Shown here one piece after another: positions 1 to 12,800 of a DNA stretch of 64,000 bases. The notes below the pieces were generated by a model that was not told the origin of the DNA, did no database searches, and saw nothing but the letters and a program-made list of their open reading frames with translations. The DNA comes from Labia minor. Its lineage: Eukaryota > Arthropoda > Insecta > Dermaptera > Spongiphoridae. Location: contig OY720350.1 of the NCBI GenBank assembly GCA_963082975.1, positions 52,220,734 to 52,284,733 on the forward strand. Direction: 5' to 3'. The translations under genes were made by a program, and so were the position numbers. Within the stretch, counting starts at the first letter, position 1. Every line of letters starts with the position of its first letter.

Positions 1-1379
1 AGATCTTTCTCCTTCTCTCTCTCGTCATTTATACGTTAATCATCCGTTGATTAAGAGTCTTCTTCATCCACCTCTTTTTCCACTTCACCCCCTCGTATCC
101 TAACCAACCATTCCATCCATTTATTCATGATAGTTATAATGGCAAAAAATACATAATTGAGGAAGTATTTAAATGGCTCGTAATATCATTAATATAGAAG
201 AAATTGTGCAGTTTTATTTGTGCAAAATAATTATTAATGCATGAAAAAAAATTTAAGTAAAAAAAAGAAAAAAAAAATGGATAATAAATTTGTATTGGAA
301 ATAACGGAAAATTCAACTCAAATGTTGAAATCATCATATATATAAAATTTAAAAGAGAATTTTATAAGAATTTCAATAATCATTAAATATTTATTTAATG
401 AAATTCAACTTGGGAATTATTGAGAATTATATATAGAAGTACATATCTATATATTTTAAATTTAGTTTAAAAGCCGATTCTCCCTTCCTCATACAAACGA
501 AATCCCAGAAATGCACTTGTCTTTATATGTATAAATTTAGCAAATAAAAATTGTTTATAAAATATCCTTGGAATTTGTTATTGAAATTTTATTTTTATTT
601 AAAGTTAAAAGAAGAAATTGAATAAAGTATTTTTTTCTTTGTAAAGAAATTTTTTATGTTAAAAGTTTAACAACACGAAAACGAAAATAGTAGTATATAT
701 ATATATATTATTTATAAAATTAGACTTAAGTATCTTTTTCTTCTTCAGATCAACGTCTTATTATAGAAATATGAATATAATTTGTTCATTGTAATATAAA
801 TTAAAGTATTATTATAAGTTTATTTAATTAAAAAAAATATTATTATTTTTTTAAGTGAGAAAAAACATTCGGCTAAATGTATAATATATAGTAGTGAAAG
901 TCTAAAGTCTTGATATATTATTAAAATATTTACTAAAATAAAATTTTAATAATATATGTATATTCATATTTATTTATTAAAAAAATCCAATTCATTTAAG
1001 AGAAAGTTGTCTTTTTTTGGATAAGCAAAGAAAATAAAAATTATATTTTATTTAAATTAGTTGATTTTGCTAAAAAATGCAAATATCGTTTTTAAAAATA
1101 AGTAGTTGATTCTGGAGAGTTGACTCATCAAATACGATATCGGAGGGTACCCCTTTATAGTACCGGAGGTCATCTAACTGGACTTTTGAGAGCGCGCCGT
1201 TCAATGAAGGATCACTGATACCATCTAGCGGCCAGTTTAGCAACCTCCAATGTCACTTTACCTTCTCACATTATTTGTCAAATATACTTCAGAAAAACTT
1301 TTACAAAAGAAATTATCATCAACCAAAATTTGAAAAATAATTTTCATTGGAAATTAATTATTCTTTATACAATAAATAC
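1..1379. other. LSM11 intron / left flank, non-coding
   Basis: This is AT-rich DNA with no convincing ORF. It contains the start of intron 2 of the minus-strand LSM11-like gene. A GC-richer patch at about 1133-1262 stands out from the background and looks like a degraded interspersed repeat, but I cannot assign it to a family. I looked on the minus strand for the Sm-domain exon expected next in LSM11 and did not find one, so it probably lies left of the window. Confidence 0.5.
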
Positions 1380-1464
1380 CTTGTTCTGGAAGAAATCTCG
1401 AACATGATGGTGTTTCTTCAACTTTTACAATATTCTCACTTGTTTGTTCTTCATTTTTTTTCAC
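1380..1464 (-). CDS. LSM11: LSM11-like gene, coding exon 2
   Basis: This 85-nt minus-strand exon lies between a pyrimidine-rich acceptor ending in AG (1466-1465) and a GTATTT donor (GT at 1379-1378). It continues the frame of exon 1 at phase 0 and leaves at phase 1. It encodes 28 lysine- and glutamate-rich residues ending near RFLPEQ, consistent with the poorly conserved linker between the LSm11 N-terminal motif and its Sm fold. It is too short to be recognised alone; frame and splice-site agreement with exon 1 are the support. The intron between the exons is only 69 bp. Confidence 0.6.
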
Positions 1465-1533
1465 CTAAAAAAATGGTTTATCGTAATAACTTATTAATAT
1501 TTTATAAAACAACAAGTATGTATGTTTACTTAC

Positions 1534-1713
1534 CTTTCTAGATATTTTAGGAATTGAAATATCTTTCATTTTACTCTCAAATTTACCAAGATTATCATAT
1601 AATTTTGCTTTAGGATAGGGTAATTTAACTTTTTCAGGACAATATAATGCTTTTAATGGATCGAAATTTTCTGATTTGGCACTTATAGATTCATCAGAAT
1701 CTGATGAAGGCAT
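1534..1713 (-). CDS. LSM11: LSM11-like U7 snRNP protein, coding exon 1
   Basis: This exon encodes 60 residues from the ATG at 1713 and ends at a strong GTAAGT donor on the minus strand (GT at 1533-1532), phase 0. LSm11 replaces an SmD subunit in the U7 snRNP, which processes the 3' ends of replication-dependent histone mRNAs in the nucleus. The call rests on the conserved N-terminal block: an acidic serine-rich start, then SENFDPLKALY around residues 14-24 and LPYPKAKLYDNLGKFES around residues 31-47. These match the order FDPL-ALY, PYP and N-x-x-E/F-ES known from LSm11 proteins. The adjacent upstream bases form a reasonable start context (caaaATG). The Sm-like core lies in later exons not seen here. 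The match is made from memory of the family, so it is good but not proven. Confidence 0.75.
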
Positions 1714-2305
1714 TTTGAGAAAATTAAAAAATAAACTTATGATAATATATTTTTATATTTTTCAAATTCGAAATAGCCAACAAGTAGCCATTATTACAAA
1801 AATCATTTTGTCCAACCTAAATAACTAAATTCACTAAGGTTTAAAAAATTGCCTTTATTTAAAAATTACAAAATTTTACTTTTAACTTTTAACTAAATTA
1901 AAAAAAAAATTATCTTGATAATATCCTTATTTTCTTTATGACATTAGTCATTATATTTAATCCATACATTATTACAAAATTTAACTGATCCATAATAAAT
2001 GGATCTAAACTTATATTAATATAATTAAAAAGAGAATTTCTTTCTGTCGCTTTCTCTTTTTATTTACTTTAAAAATATCTAGTCACTTGCTTATAATATA
2101 ATCAATAAATGAAAATTGATTTAATAATAATTGAATTATGTATCACAATCACAGATAATTTATCTTTTAAAATTATATAAACGATTCTAAATTAGTTTAA
2201 TTTTATAAAAAAAGAAATGTATTTAAATTAATTTTAGTTAAATTAGTATATATGTATAATTATTAAATCATCTTACTTATTTGTTTTTTTCTTTTCTTTT
2301 TGCAG
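1714..2305. other. LSM11 / E74 intergenic or intronic interval
   Basis: This AT-rich stretch lies between the LSM11-like start codon (minus) and the first E74 leader exon (plus). It must contain the LSM11 promoter and 5' leader. No clear TATA or Inr motif stands out. Because the E74 leader exon at 2306 begins with a splice acceptor, E74 transcription probably starts further upstream, which would make LSM11 nested in, or overlapping, the E74 leader. Confidence 0.4.
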
Positions 2306-2369
2306 ACTCTGGGATCTTTCGAATGTTGAGGATTTGGCATCCATTTCAAAAGTTCCGTGAAATTTCAAG
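2306..2369 (+). other. Eip74EF: Probable E74 5' leader exon with an upstream ATG
   Basis: This 64-nt segment sits between a strong polypyrimidine tract ending in TTTTGCAG (AG at 2304-2305) and a GTATAATT donor (GT at 2370-2371). It is richer in G and C than its surroundings. It contains an ATG at 2323 whose frame runs on when spliced to the acceptor at 2748-2749, giving an upstream ORF that ends in TGA at 2889-2891, just before the E74A start codon. No transcript evidence is available, so the exon is a splice-signal prediction. Confidence 0.5.
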
Positions 2370-2749
2370 GTATAATTAATATTTTAAATATGAATCAAAG
2401 GAATGGAAAGTGGTCAGTCCTCTTGATTGATAATTTTATTTTTTAATTTTAAAGTAGAGCTTATTATCTTGTAAAATGCCTTTCATTTGAATAACGAATA
2501 GAAAAATAATCTAATAGAATCTAATTTCCAATTGTTTAAAGTTTAATTAAATTTACTAGTATTATATTATTTATTTTTACATTTTTCTTTTATTATTTAT
2601 ATAATTTATTAATAAAAAAATATTATGTTTAAATATTTCAATCATTTTCCAAGATTTATAAACGAATAATGTTTAATAATTATTAATATTCAATTAAATT
2701 ATTTACTTATTATTTAATACTAATGTTAAATATTATGTTATTGTTGCAG

Positions 2750-2991
2750 ATCCCGTGAGAGAGCGAGGGAAGTATTTATCATCTGGATACAAACAATTTT
2801 TCGCCCTGGCTGGCACGGCGCAAATGTTCCGGCAGGCTCCGGCCCCGGCGCCTGCCCCCGGGCCCCTACATCCTCCAATGATTGTGACTGAAGCTCAAGG
2901 GCCTGCAATGCCCTTCATTGACGATGACCTACTATGGTGTCCCGACAATGATGGCAAAATGGTCGATCTGCAGTGTTTGGCCAATTCACAA
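2750..2991 (+). CDS. Eip74EF: E74A first coding exon
   Basis: The exon follows a TTGTTGCAG acceptor (AG at 2748-2749) and ends at CAA|GTAGAT (GT at 2992-2993), phase 0. The E74A start codon at 2908-2910 opens 28 codons. The 158 nt before it are unusually GC- and proline-codon-rich for this window (about 2810-2870). They remain open in the same frame, giving an Ala-Pro-repeat extension from ATGs at 2824 or 2878 if either is used. Family knowledge favours 2908. Confidence 0.85.
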
Positions 2992-5900
2992 GTAGATATT
3001 CATAAATTTAATATTAATATGATTCAAAGAAATTTATTTATTTAATTAATTTGAATTTCTTAAAAATTATTTATTTATATTTAATATTTGGAGATAGGTG
3101 TTTTTGTGAAGTGATACATTATACATTGATATACATAATTTAATTTATAGTTAAAAAAGTTTTATAAATATAGATTATATATTAGTATAATATTAAATTA
3201 TCAATTTTCGAAAAGGTAGTTGTCTTTTTTGTAATAATGATAAGAAATTATGTTTAATTTATTTTTATTTATTATAAACAATTTTATTTATTGAATTTAT
3301 ATTACTATTAACACTTTGCATTGATTGTTACTTAGGCAACGGGAGCTGTTCAACAACAACCACAACAAGATCAAACACTTGGTGAACTCAGCCAATCCGA
3401 TTTAACAACATTAGTGGATGGTTTTTCCACGGATGCTGATGATCTTTTTAAACAGCTCGATTCAACATTCGAACTTGATAACTTTTTTACAGATTTTGAA
3501 GAGAAGGTAAAATTTACAGAGATTTTTTATATAGGAATATAGGTACATATAAGTACATATATGTAGGTATCCATAAGTAATTTATAAAGTTTTCGACCTA
3601 ACAACGATTTTTCAAAATTATTTTTATTTTTCTATATAGTCTTCTTTTAAGTTCGACCAGTGGTTGGAGAAAAACTAATTGGCTGCAAAAAAGTCACAAC
3701 CTTTTTTAGAAAAGATTTTTTTATAATCCTGAATGTGTTGACTTACAAGGAGAATATCCAGAGAAATATTAATAAATCTTAAGAAAAAATATCCTATATA
3801 TTTGTTAAAGGCAAAAAAAATTTTAGACCACCAAGATATATAAATAATCAAAATTTTAATTTTTTTATTTATCATATCTTGATTTTTAAACTATAATTTC
3901 GTTTAAAAACTTTAAATATTTTATGAAGTTGTAAAAATAACTTCTTTTAAGAAAACATTTTTTTGACCTATTTTTAACAAATTAACCAATTTATTTAGAA
4001 TAATTTTAAATTATATATAAACAGAGATACCCAACTAAATGGTATCCACTATTATAAAAGTTTTTTTACTTTAAAAACAGTAAAATTCACATTATTAAAT
4101 GTTCTAACAAAAAATTCAAAAACAATCTAAAAACAAATTTATCATGATTACACGATTTTGCGAAATTTATTGATTCTTATCATCACCAAATTCAAATTTG
4201 TCTTTATGCGATATTTTCTAATGAAGTCACATCTCAATATCATTCATTAGGTCGCTACAAGAAATCTAAACTTTTAAATAATTATCACCATATATATATA
4301 TAAGTTGAATTCGTGTGAACGCTTTTGTTTATTCTGGCTAAGACGTTTATGTTATCGCATAACATAACTTATATATATATATTGATTTATTAGATCAAAT
4401 AATTATATGAATTTTACTTTTTATCTTCATAAATAAAACTTTGAATTTTTTTATTTTTATAATTATAGTTACTTTACCTTATACCATTTGAATTTATAGG
4501 AATAATTATTTTCTTTCTTTAGACTCATTAAAATATAATTTACAAATTATAATAAATTTACTAAATTAAAATTAAAAAATAATAATCAATATTTTCATTT
4601 ACTATTAATTTATTTGATTAATTCATAACTATATATTTCTTATATTATTCATTATTTAAATTAAATTTCAATTAAATAATAATAAAAATGTGAAAAAAAA
4701 ATATTTTTAGTAATTTTGTTGCTCTTGTGCATTTTTTATAGGAGGAAAATAATAATACAGTGCAATTGCCGCCTGGGGATGGAGGAGGCCCCGGGGGTGG
4801 AACTGGGCCTCCCGGGCAGTTGGTATCTAGCACTACCCAACACTCTCCTGCGAGTGGACAAGGAACTGGCACTATATCTAAAAATGCCGTCACTTGTGCA
4901 CTTCTTAACGCTGCTTCAAGAAAATATACCATCGCCGCAGCCAATCCACTCTTGGCTGGTGGGTTTTGTTTCTTCAACAAAAATGAATTCTCACTCATAC
5001 CTTAATTAGAAACTAATATATTAAAAGTTTTTTTAATTCAAAACTAAATTTTTATTTTCATTTTCATTTCAAAAACAAACAAAAGAATAATTTTTGTCAC
5101 TACCGGTCCTATAAAGCGGGCATGTAGACTACTGATCAAAGGGGGCGGTCGTTTCAATCGCAAAAAATTGTCGGTGATATCAACATTTAAATTTCATGAT
5201 TAGCAAGAAAAAAATTTAAATAGAAAATTTTTTATTTTTATTTTTATTTTTTTTTCTAATCTTAAAATTAAAATGTTAAAAATAAATTCTGTCTAAAAAA
5301 GTCAAAAGAACCCAAAAAACCAACTTATCTGCTTAAATTTGGTTTCAATTTGATCATCTCTGGCAATACCGAGCGTATGATTTTTGCAACTTGAGACAAG
5401 ACTAGGAAATACACTAACACAAGGAATTATGAACTGTTCTTCAATTTTGACTGAGATAGGGTGGTATAATTTTGTTTTTTGTATGGAAAAGTAAAACTTT
5501 TTATATTTATAAGGCTTATTTACTTTAATTAACATTTATAAATATACAAATTTTGGTGGAAAACTTTTAAGACATAAATAATTAAATATAAACACTGAAT
5601 TTCTATGTTTTACTGTACTATATACATGTTTATAATTTCTTTTCTTATAAATATATTTTACGGATTTGTTGTAAAGAAATAGAAATTTTATAAATTTTGT
5701 ATTTGCAAATAATATTTTTTTAATTTTTTGTTATATTAAGGAAATTATATAAAATTTCAATACTCCAAAATAGCTGGTTTTTTCAAACGTTGAAAGTAAA
5801 AGAAGGTAAGGGCGGCATAAAGTAACTGACACGATGACGACTTTATTTCTAGAACCGGTCATCATTATACTTAAAATTCCTTTTCGTATTCAAATCTTTG

Positions 5901-8900
5901 TGTTGATTTATTAGTATGTTATTTTTCCATTTCCGTTTGATCGATTCAAAGATATATGTAGCAATTTAATGAAATTTGTATAGTTGAATAGTCATTTGTT
6001 GTATTTCAGCCCTCGAAAGTTACTATTTATATTACTTAATTTATTTTTCTATAAATATTTAAAATAATTTCTTAATAACAGATATCGTTATTTAGATAAA
6101 ATTGAAGAATATATCAATAATAAAGATAACTTTATAATAGTAGATTAAGATATGTAAATAATATATATGTACAAATTTTTAATAAAAATTATTTTTGAAC
6201 AAACTCGGAGAAGACTAGGAGCCTTTTAGGAGTAAAAATAAACACCTTTAAAGCAGAATTGAAAAAAAAAATCACTGTTTGAACTTTTCAGGTATGTGGA
6301 ACCAGGAATCGCGAATATAAAAAGAAAAAAATTTCAATAAAACTTAAAAATATATTCCGAAAGATAATGGAGATTTAAATATATACATTCTTACAAGCGA
6401 ATATCGAAAAATTATTTTTGTATCTAACAAGATATTGATTTTTATTATATATTTAAATATACAGTTTACAAAATTGATGGCCATGTTCCCTTCCAAAAAT
6501 GTGTATATTCGAATAGTTCATTTAATATCTTTAAAAATATTGTTTTTAGAATTGAATTTTATTTGGATACGACATTAATTGAAATGTTTTACACTTTCTT
6601 TTCAATAATAAAATTATTAAATTCATTTTTTATTTTGAAAATAGTTACTTTGAATTTCAAGTATTTCATGAAAATATAGGAAATTTGTATTATATTTTTG
6701 TATTCTATTGCTTGTCATTATTCATTATGGGATATTTTAAAAACAAGATTAAAATCATTATGATTTTCTTAATTTAGATTTTGGAGAATAATAAAAAATT
6801 TAAATTTTAAATTTTCCTTATAGTCAACCGTAACAATAATTTAAAACTATTAGCTTTTTTAAACATTAGATTTATCTATTATGCCATAAATTTTGTAAAA
6901 TATTCTATTTCTGAGGCCTAATCTAAGGTTCTTTGTCGCAGCAATCACATTCCTCTAAGTGTCCGTATCCTGAACTACTTCCACCACACTTTTACTCTCT
7001 TATATTATATTGGAATATATTATTATATTTTCAAAATAAATTAACAAGAAAATAACAATATAAAAATTTGTAGAGAAATGGATTTCAATGAATTTTAAAA
7101 ACAATTTTTTATATTTTGTTTTTACAACAAATAAATTGTTAAATATGTTATAAAATATTTCTCAAAATACTTTTCTTTTTAAAAAATTTAATTAAAATTT
7201 GTTTAAAAAAATCTTCCTAATAATGGTGATATGTTAAAGGGAGGGTAGCCTTAATTATACTGTTGTGAGCTTAACTCTATACCCATTTTATATATCCCAT
7301 TTTCAAATTAATTAATTATCAAATTTTTAAACTAAAATCTAATAAAGTATAATTAGAAAAAATAATTAATAAATAAACACTTATATATTTTAGAAAAAAC
7401 TAAAAAAACGGAAAGTGAAATATTTTAATAAATAAGTAATTTTTAATGTTATATGAAAATTTATATATTATTTTTAAGTTAAAACAATAATTTCTGGTTA
7501 GAATTCCCAAATATTATAAATAATGATAAAAAATTATGTGCAAATAATGCTTAGTTTTAAAAAATAAAAATGAATATACTTAATTAATATATTTTGAAAG
7601 AAATAAGTTTCTTTATTTCTCTAAATAATCTTGTTTCTTTATTGAAATGTATTTAAATTTTAGAAAAAACTCGTAAGTAGAAAATTATTTCCCCTTTAGA
7701 AATTATATTGTTAACCCCTTAAACTAATAATTTATGAATTAATAATATTATTTCTATTTATATCATCTTAATCATTCCAACGTGTAAATTATAATTTATT
7801 TAAGGGGATATATTATATATTTATAATGTTTTATGTTTATTTTGTTTATGATAATTTTGAGGCGGAAATTTCAAAAACGTGTTGCCCATTTGAAATTGAT
7901 ATCATTTTTTCTGTTAAAACTTAAATTTAATATCATAATACTTAATTATCTAATATACAAAAAATGTTTTATAGAAAAATATTGATTATAATCTTGTTAT
8001 TGTAACCGACCGACGAGAGGGAGAGAAAGTATTGTTTTTATACCAAATTTCACATGTGAAGATTTTTACATATCGCCACGAATCATGCTTTTTGTTAACA
8101 AATAAAAGTAATTTTAGCATGTTGTGTGTCTGTCTGTCCATTGTGTGTCCATATAGACCAGGGCTTCTTAAACTTTTTTATATAGCGACCTCCTTCAAGC
8201 TTAGGAAATTTTAAACGACCCCCTCCACCATATAATGAAATATATATTAACCGTAAATGTAGATGTAATATCGTACTATTTTACAATGTAAATAAAATAA
8301 GGATTAAAGAATACATACACATTCATTTCACATATATATAATTTAATAATTTTAAAATTTTATTTATAATGATTCAAAAGTATCAGATCTTTGCGACCCC
8401 CTTTCAGTAGTCTCGCGACCCACAGTTTAAGAAGCCCTGATATAGACGTATACAGCTTGAACGGCTCAACGGATTTTGTTGAAATATTTACTTATTGCAT
8501 CAGTAGCATGAATTCATCAACTTTTGGTGAATATCCGGAAACCGGAAGTGGTAGTTGACAAAGTATTAATTCTATTCTATTCATTACCTCAAATTTTTCA
8601 CTTAAAATATACTAGTAATAAATAATTAAGTAATTAAACAAAAAATAATAACCAAGATAATATAATATAGTCATTTTAATTCAAGTTTTAAAATTTTTTT
8701 TTTGATACTTTATATATATATATACACAATGTTTGAAAATTAATTTATTTCAAATCGTCGGTCGGTTCTGTCCCTGGCCACAGCTCATTTTTTTATTATG
8801 CTAAATTGTCGAATAAAAAATAATAATAAAAGTTACTTAATAATAGTCTGAATAAAATAAAAACAATTTTCTATTTTTTAGAATTACAAATAAAATTAAT

Positions 8901-9817
8901 TAAAGTGCTTAGTTAGTAATTTTACTAATATTTGAAAAAAAATTTGACATTTTAATTATAAGAAAAAAGAGAATTTAGACCGTTAAATTAATCTTTTAGT
9001 ATAAAACTCAAAATTCTTCAATGCTCTATTACGAAAATAAATAAAATTCTTATTATGAAAAAATAATTATTAAATTGAATTAAATCTTTATTGAAAATAA
9101 TAAAAGATAGTTGGTTACCCAGCTAACTAGCTTAATATAAAATTATATTCGAAGAGAAAAGAACCAAATATATATAATACATTTATTAAAGCGGTTTGAA
9201 AGCAAGTTGGATTTATCATATAACTAACTTAATTTATTTTTTATATTCATAAAAGCAATCATTTAAAGCCCTGACTTAAATTTAACACTTCATATATATT
9301 TCATATTCATACTGTACTTGTTAATCTTAAAAATATATTTAAAATTTTTCTCTTATATTTATAAAAATGTATAAATCTTAAAAATAACTTTTGTTTGTTT
9401 TAGAAAAATTAGCTGCACCACCGCCTGTAAATGGAACACAATCACCGCCTGGAAGTAATAATTTCCTGAAGTATCCGGTTAAGATCGAATGCGATTCTGA
9501 TACAGGTAACAAAAATTTATCTAGACTATGAATATTTTTTTTTTTAATTTAATTTTATTTATGACCAAGAGTGTATCCGCGTTGTTATAATCCTGAACCG
9601 CAGAACTTGAGTTCGAGGGATCGAGCCTCGCCAAGTTCATTTAGATTTAAGAATAAATAAAAATAATACACAATACTGAGAAAGCTCACTAAAATGTAGA
9701 TTTACTTCAAGACCAATTAATATAAAAATGAAATTATTTACATGTTTAAAAGAAATAATAAACAAACAAGTTTATTATTAACCAAATCAAATTGTAATAA
9801 TAATTGAATTAATCATG

Positions 9818-9852
<35 letters not shown>

Positions 9853-12800
9853 TATAGATAGATAGATAGATAGATAGGTAGAATATAAGTAAAAAAAAAC
9901 AAATTTTAGTATTTTATTTCTTGGATTCATGCGGATTGCATAATTTCAAGGGGTTCCCATCTTTTCATTTTAATTACTAAGTCCGGGACCCCGAGCCTCG
10001 GCTCGGTAATTAAGTTAAAAAAAAATGATTCATTATTATTGGGTTTGGCTGATAATATTAATACCTGTTTCACCGAATTGCCATTCAAATAATAACATAC
10101 AAACAGAAAAGTAGGCCTGTTGATATAAAATATATATACCTGGGACACCGAGCTATCGCTCGACCCTTTAACAAATTTAGACAATTTATTATTTTATTAT
10201 TTTATACTTAAAAATTCTTATAAGTTATATTTATTATATTTTTTATAGTTATTCAATTAGAATAGTTATAATAAAGTGGTTTACTAATCATGAATTTAAA
10301 TGCTTTGCAAATAATGAAATTGTATTATACTTAATTAATTTATAGATATTCTTTTATTTTCCTTAAGAAATACTAAATTTTTTAGTAATTTCATTTCTAA
10401 AGTATAAATCGCTTGATTATTATTACTATTTAATTATTAAATAATTAATTAATTAACATCATATAATATAAGAATATTATTATAGGTATGATAGTGAAAA
10501 TATATAAAGGAGCAATTGATAATTATATTATTGTCATAATAATTAATTTTAATTATCTCTTCCCCTATGCATTCAATTCATAACAAAATATAATCAAAAC
10601 AACAAACATAGTCACTCAGAAAATCTAATTTCCTTTTAAGAATTATGGTTTTATTTCAAATTTTACTCAAGAAATACTAAACATGCGTGTGCGAAACCAA
10701 CACTTTAATTCATTCTAAAATTAATTTTTTTTAGTATTAATTTTAAATTATTACCGACCGACGATAGTAAGGGAGGTATTGTTTTTATTAAAAGAATTAA
10801 ATTTTATAATATATATTGTATAAATGCAGTCTGATTTTTTTTTATTTATTTTACAGTTTTTAGTAGGCTCATATTTTTATACTTACCAAAGTTTCCTCAT
10901 AAGTTACCATAATATTTATTTAAAAAAATATAAATATAAAAATTTTTTATAAAATAACGTTTTTCCAAAGGACTAGAAAGAATAAAATAATTTTTCTATA
11001 AGCCTGACAAAGTTTATGGATGAATTGCTTCATATTCAACTAAAAACGTTGTGCGCATTTATTTTAATTTATTTATATGAACAATCAAGTCAAATTTTTG
11101 TAATAATAAAAATTTTATTTATTACATAAACTGACCAATTTTTTTATCATGCAATAAAATTGATAGTTTAAGAGCTAAGAAATTAATCTTTTATTATTTT
11201 TCACTGTAATATACTTCTACTAGAATTTTTATTAAATTTACATATTATCAATCAAATCCAAAATGGTTGATTACATTTGAAGAAATAGTGTTACTTGTTA
11301 ATTAAGTGTTTTAGTGTGATATGTATCTTAGTATATATATATATATATATATATTCATGTACATATATGAATTATAGCTCTATAAAGGAAGTTAATTGCA
11401 TAGAAGTTAAGAAAAACGTTATAATATGAAATAACAACAAAAAATTATGAATATTTCTTTGTATATTATATCTTGGAATATATTTTATTTTAAAAACTAT
11501 TTAATTATATATTAATTTTGAAATTATGATATAGTAGTTCTTGACCTTCTTATCCATTTAATAAAATGATTATATATACAAAAATATATTTACAATTAAT
11601 AATATATCCGTAAGATAAAAATTAAATATTAAATGTTTATGAATAATATATAACATATTTTTTTTTTTTTTTTTTGATAAAATATTTTTTATTTATTATT
11701 TATAATATATTTTATTATAAATTTGTTTATATATAATTAATTTTTAAATAAATAAAATAGTTACATTTCTTTTTTTCTTTTGATTTTAATGTCTCTAAAT
11801 GTTTTGAAGGAAGTTTTTGGATAGGAATGATTCGGGTTTTCGTATTTGATTTTATTTACACAAATGAGCTAAGCACATTTGCTCTTTTGCCCTTCACAAG
11901 GAAGCAACGAGGAGGGTCAGATAGAGAGGGAAGGGGGTGCGGGGAGTGGAAAAAGAAATATTCTGCAAGGTCGCAATTTTTAGCACGAGACAAGCCGGCA
12001 AAAAAATTGCAGACGTCGCGTTCTTTCCTTTTCAACGTATCACTGTGTTCAAAGTAGGAAGAGAACGGAGACGCGCGGCTCGTATATATAATTTTTGTCT
12101 TGCTAATAAAAATACTTATTATCAATCGTCAAAAGTAATTTCAACGAAAATGCATATGAATGACTTTTCAATCGTTTGGAACTTTTCACTTTCACTGATC
12201 TTTTACCGATTCATTCATAAATTTAAATTCATTTGTTTTTCTTTGTGTTATCATTTCAATTAACTGCGTAATATATAATTATTCTATTTTTTACGATATT
12301 GTTATCCATTATTTTATATATATGTATATGCATATGCATCAATTAAAGTAGAAATAAAATGTATATGCATATGCATCAATTAAAGTAGAAATAAAATGTA
12401 TATGCATATGCATCAATTAAAGTAGTTAATTATTGTAAAATATTTTGAAGAGTATAATCCGCTAGTATTTATAAAAATAAATAAATAGTTCACAAAAAAT
12501 ATATATTTTAATTTAATATTTTTTTGTTATGAAATTCTAAACAAATTATATAGAGCAGGTGTCGGCTATTAAAGTATATAGATCTTATTATTTAAAATGG
12601 GGAAAGTTGATTTAATTATTATTAAAGAAATGATATAAACATAAGACTTCCTCTTCTTTTTTATGATTATTTATCAATTTAAGTAATTATTTTTATTTTA
12701 TATATAATTTGAAAAGAATAAAATAAAAATGCATTAAATTCATTTAAATATTTTCTTTTCGATTTTCATGTAAGTATGGTTTTAAATTTAATTTCAGAAT

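Noticed and set aside
1133..1262. GC-richer patch considered as a third LSM11 exon
   Set aside because: The minus-strand translations show no Sm-like motif and no phase-1 acceptor fits; it looks more like an old repeat.
4672..4998. 108-residue minus-strand ORF opposite the E74 Gly-Pro exon
   Set aside because: It is the shadow of the plus-strand coding exon, which has matching splice sites and E74 homology.
9575..9660. Possible tRNA gene
   Set aside because: There is a B-box-like stretch, but no cloverleaf with matching acceptor and anticodon stems could be drawn.
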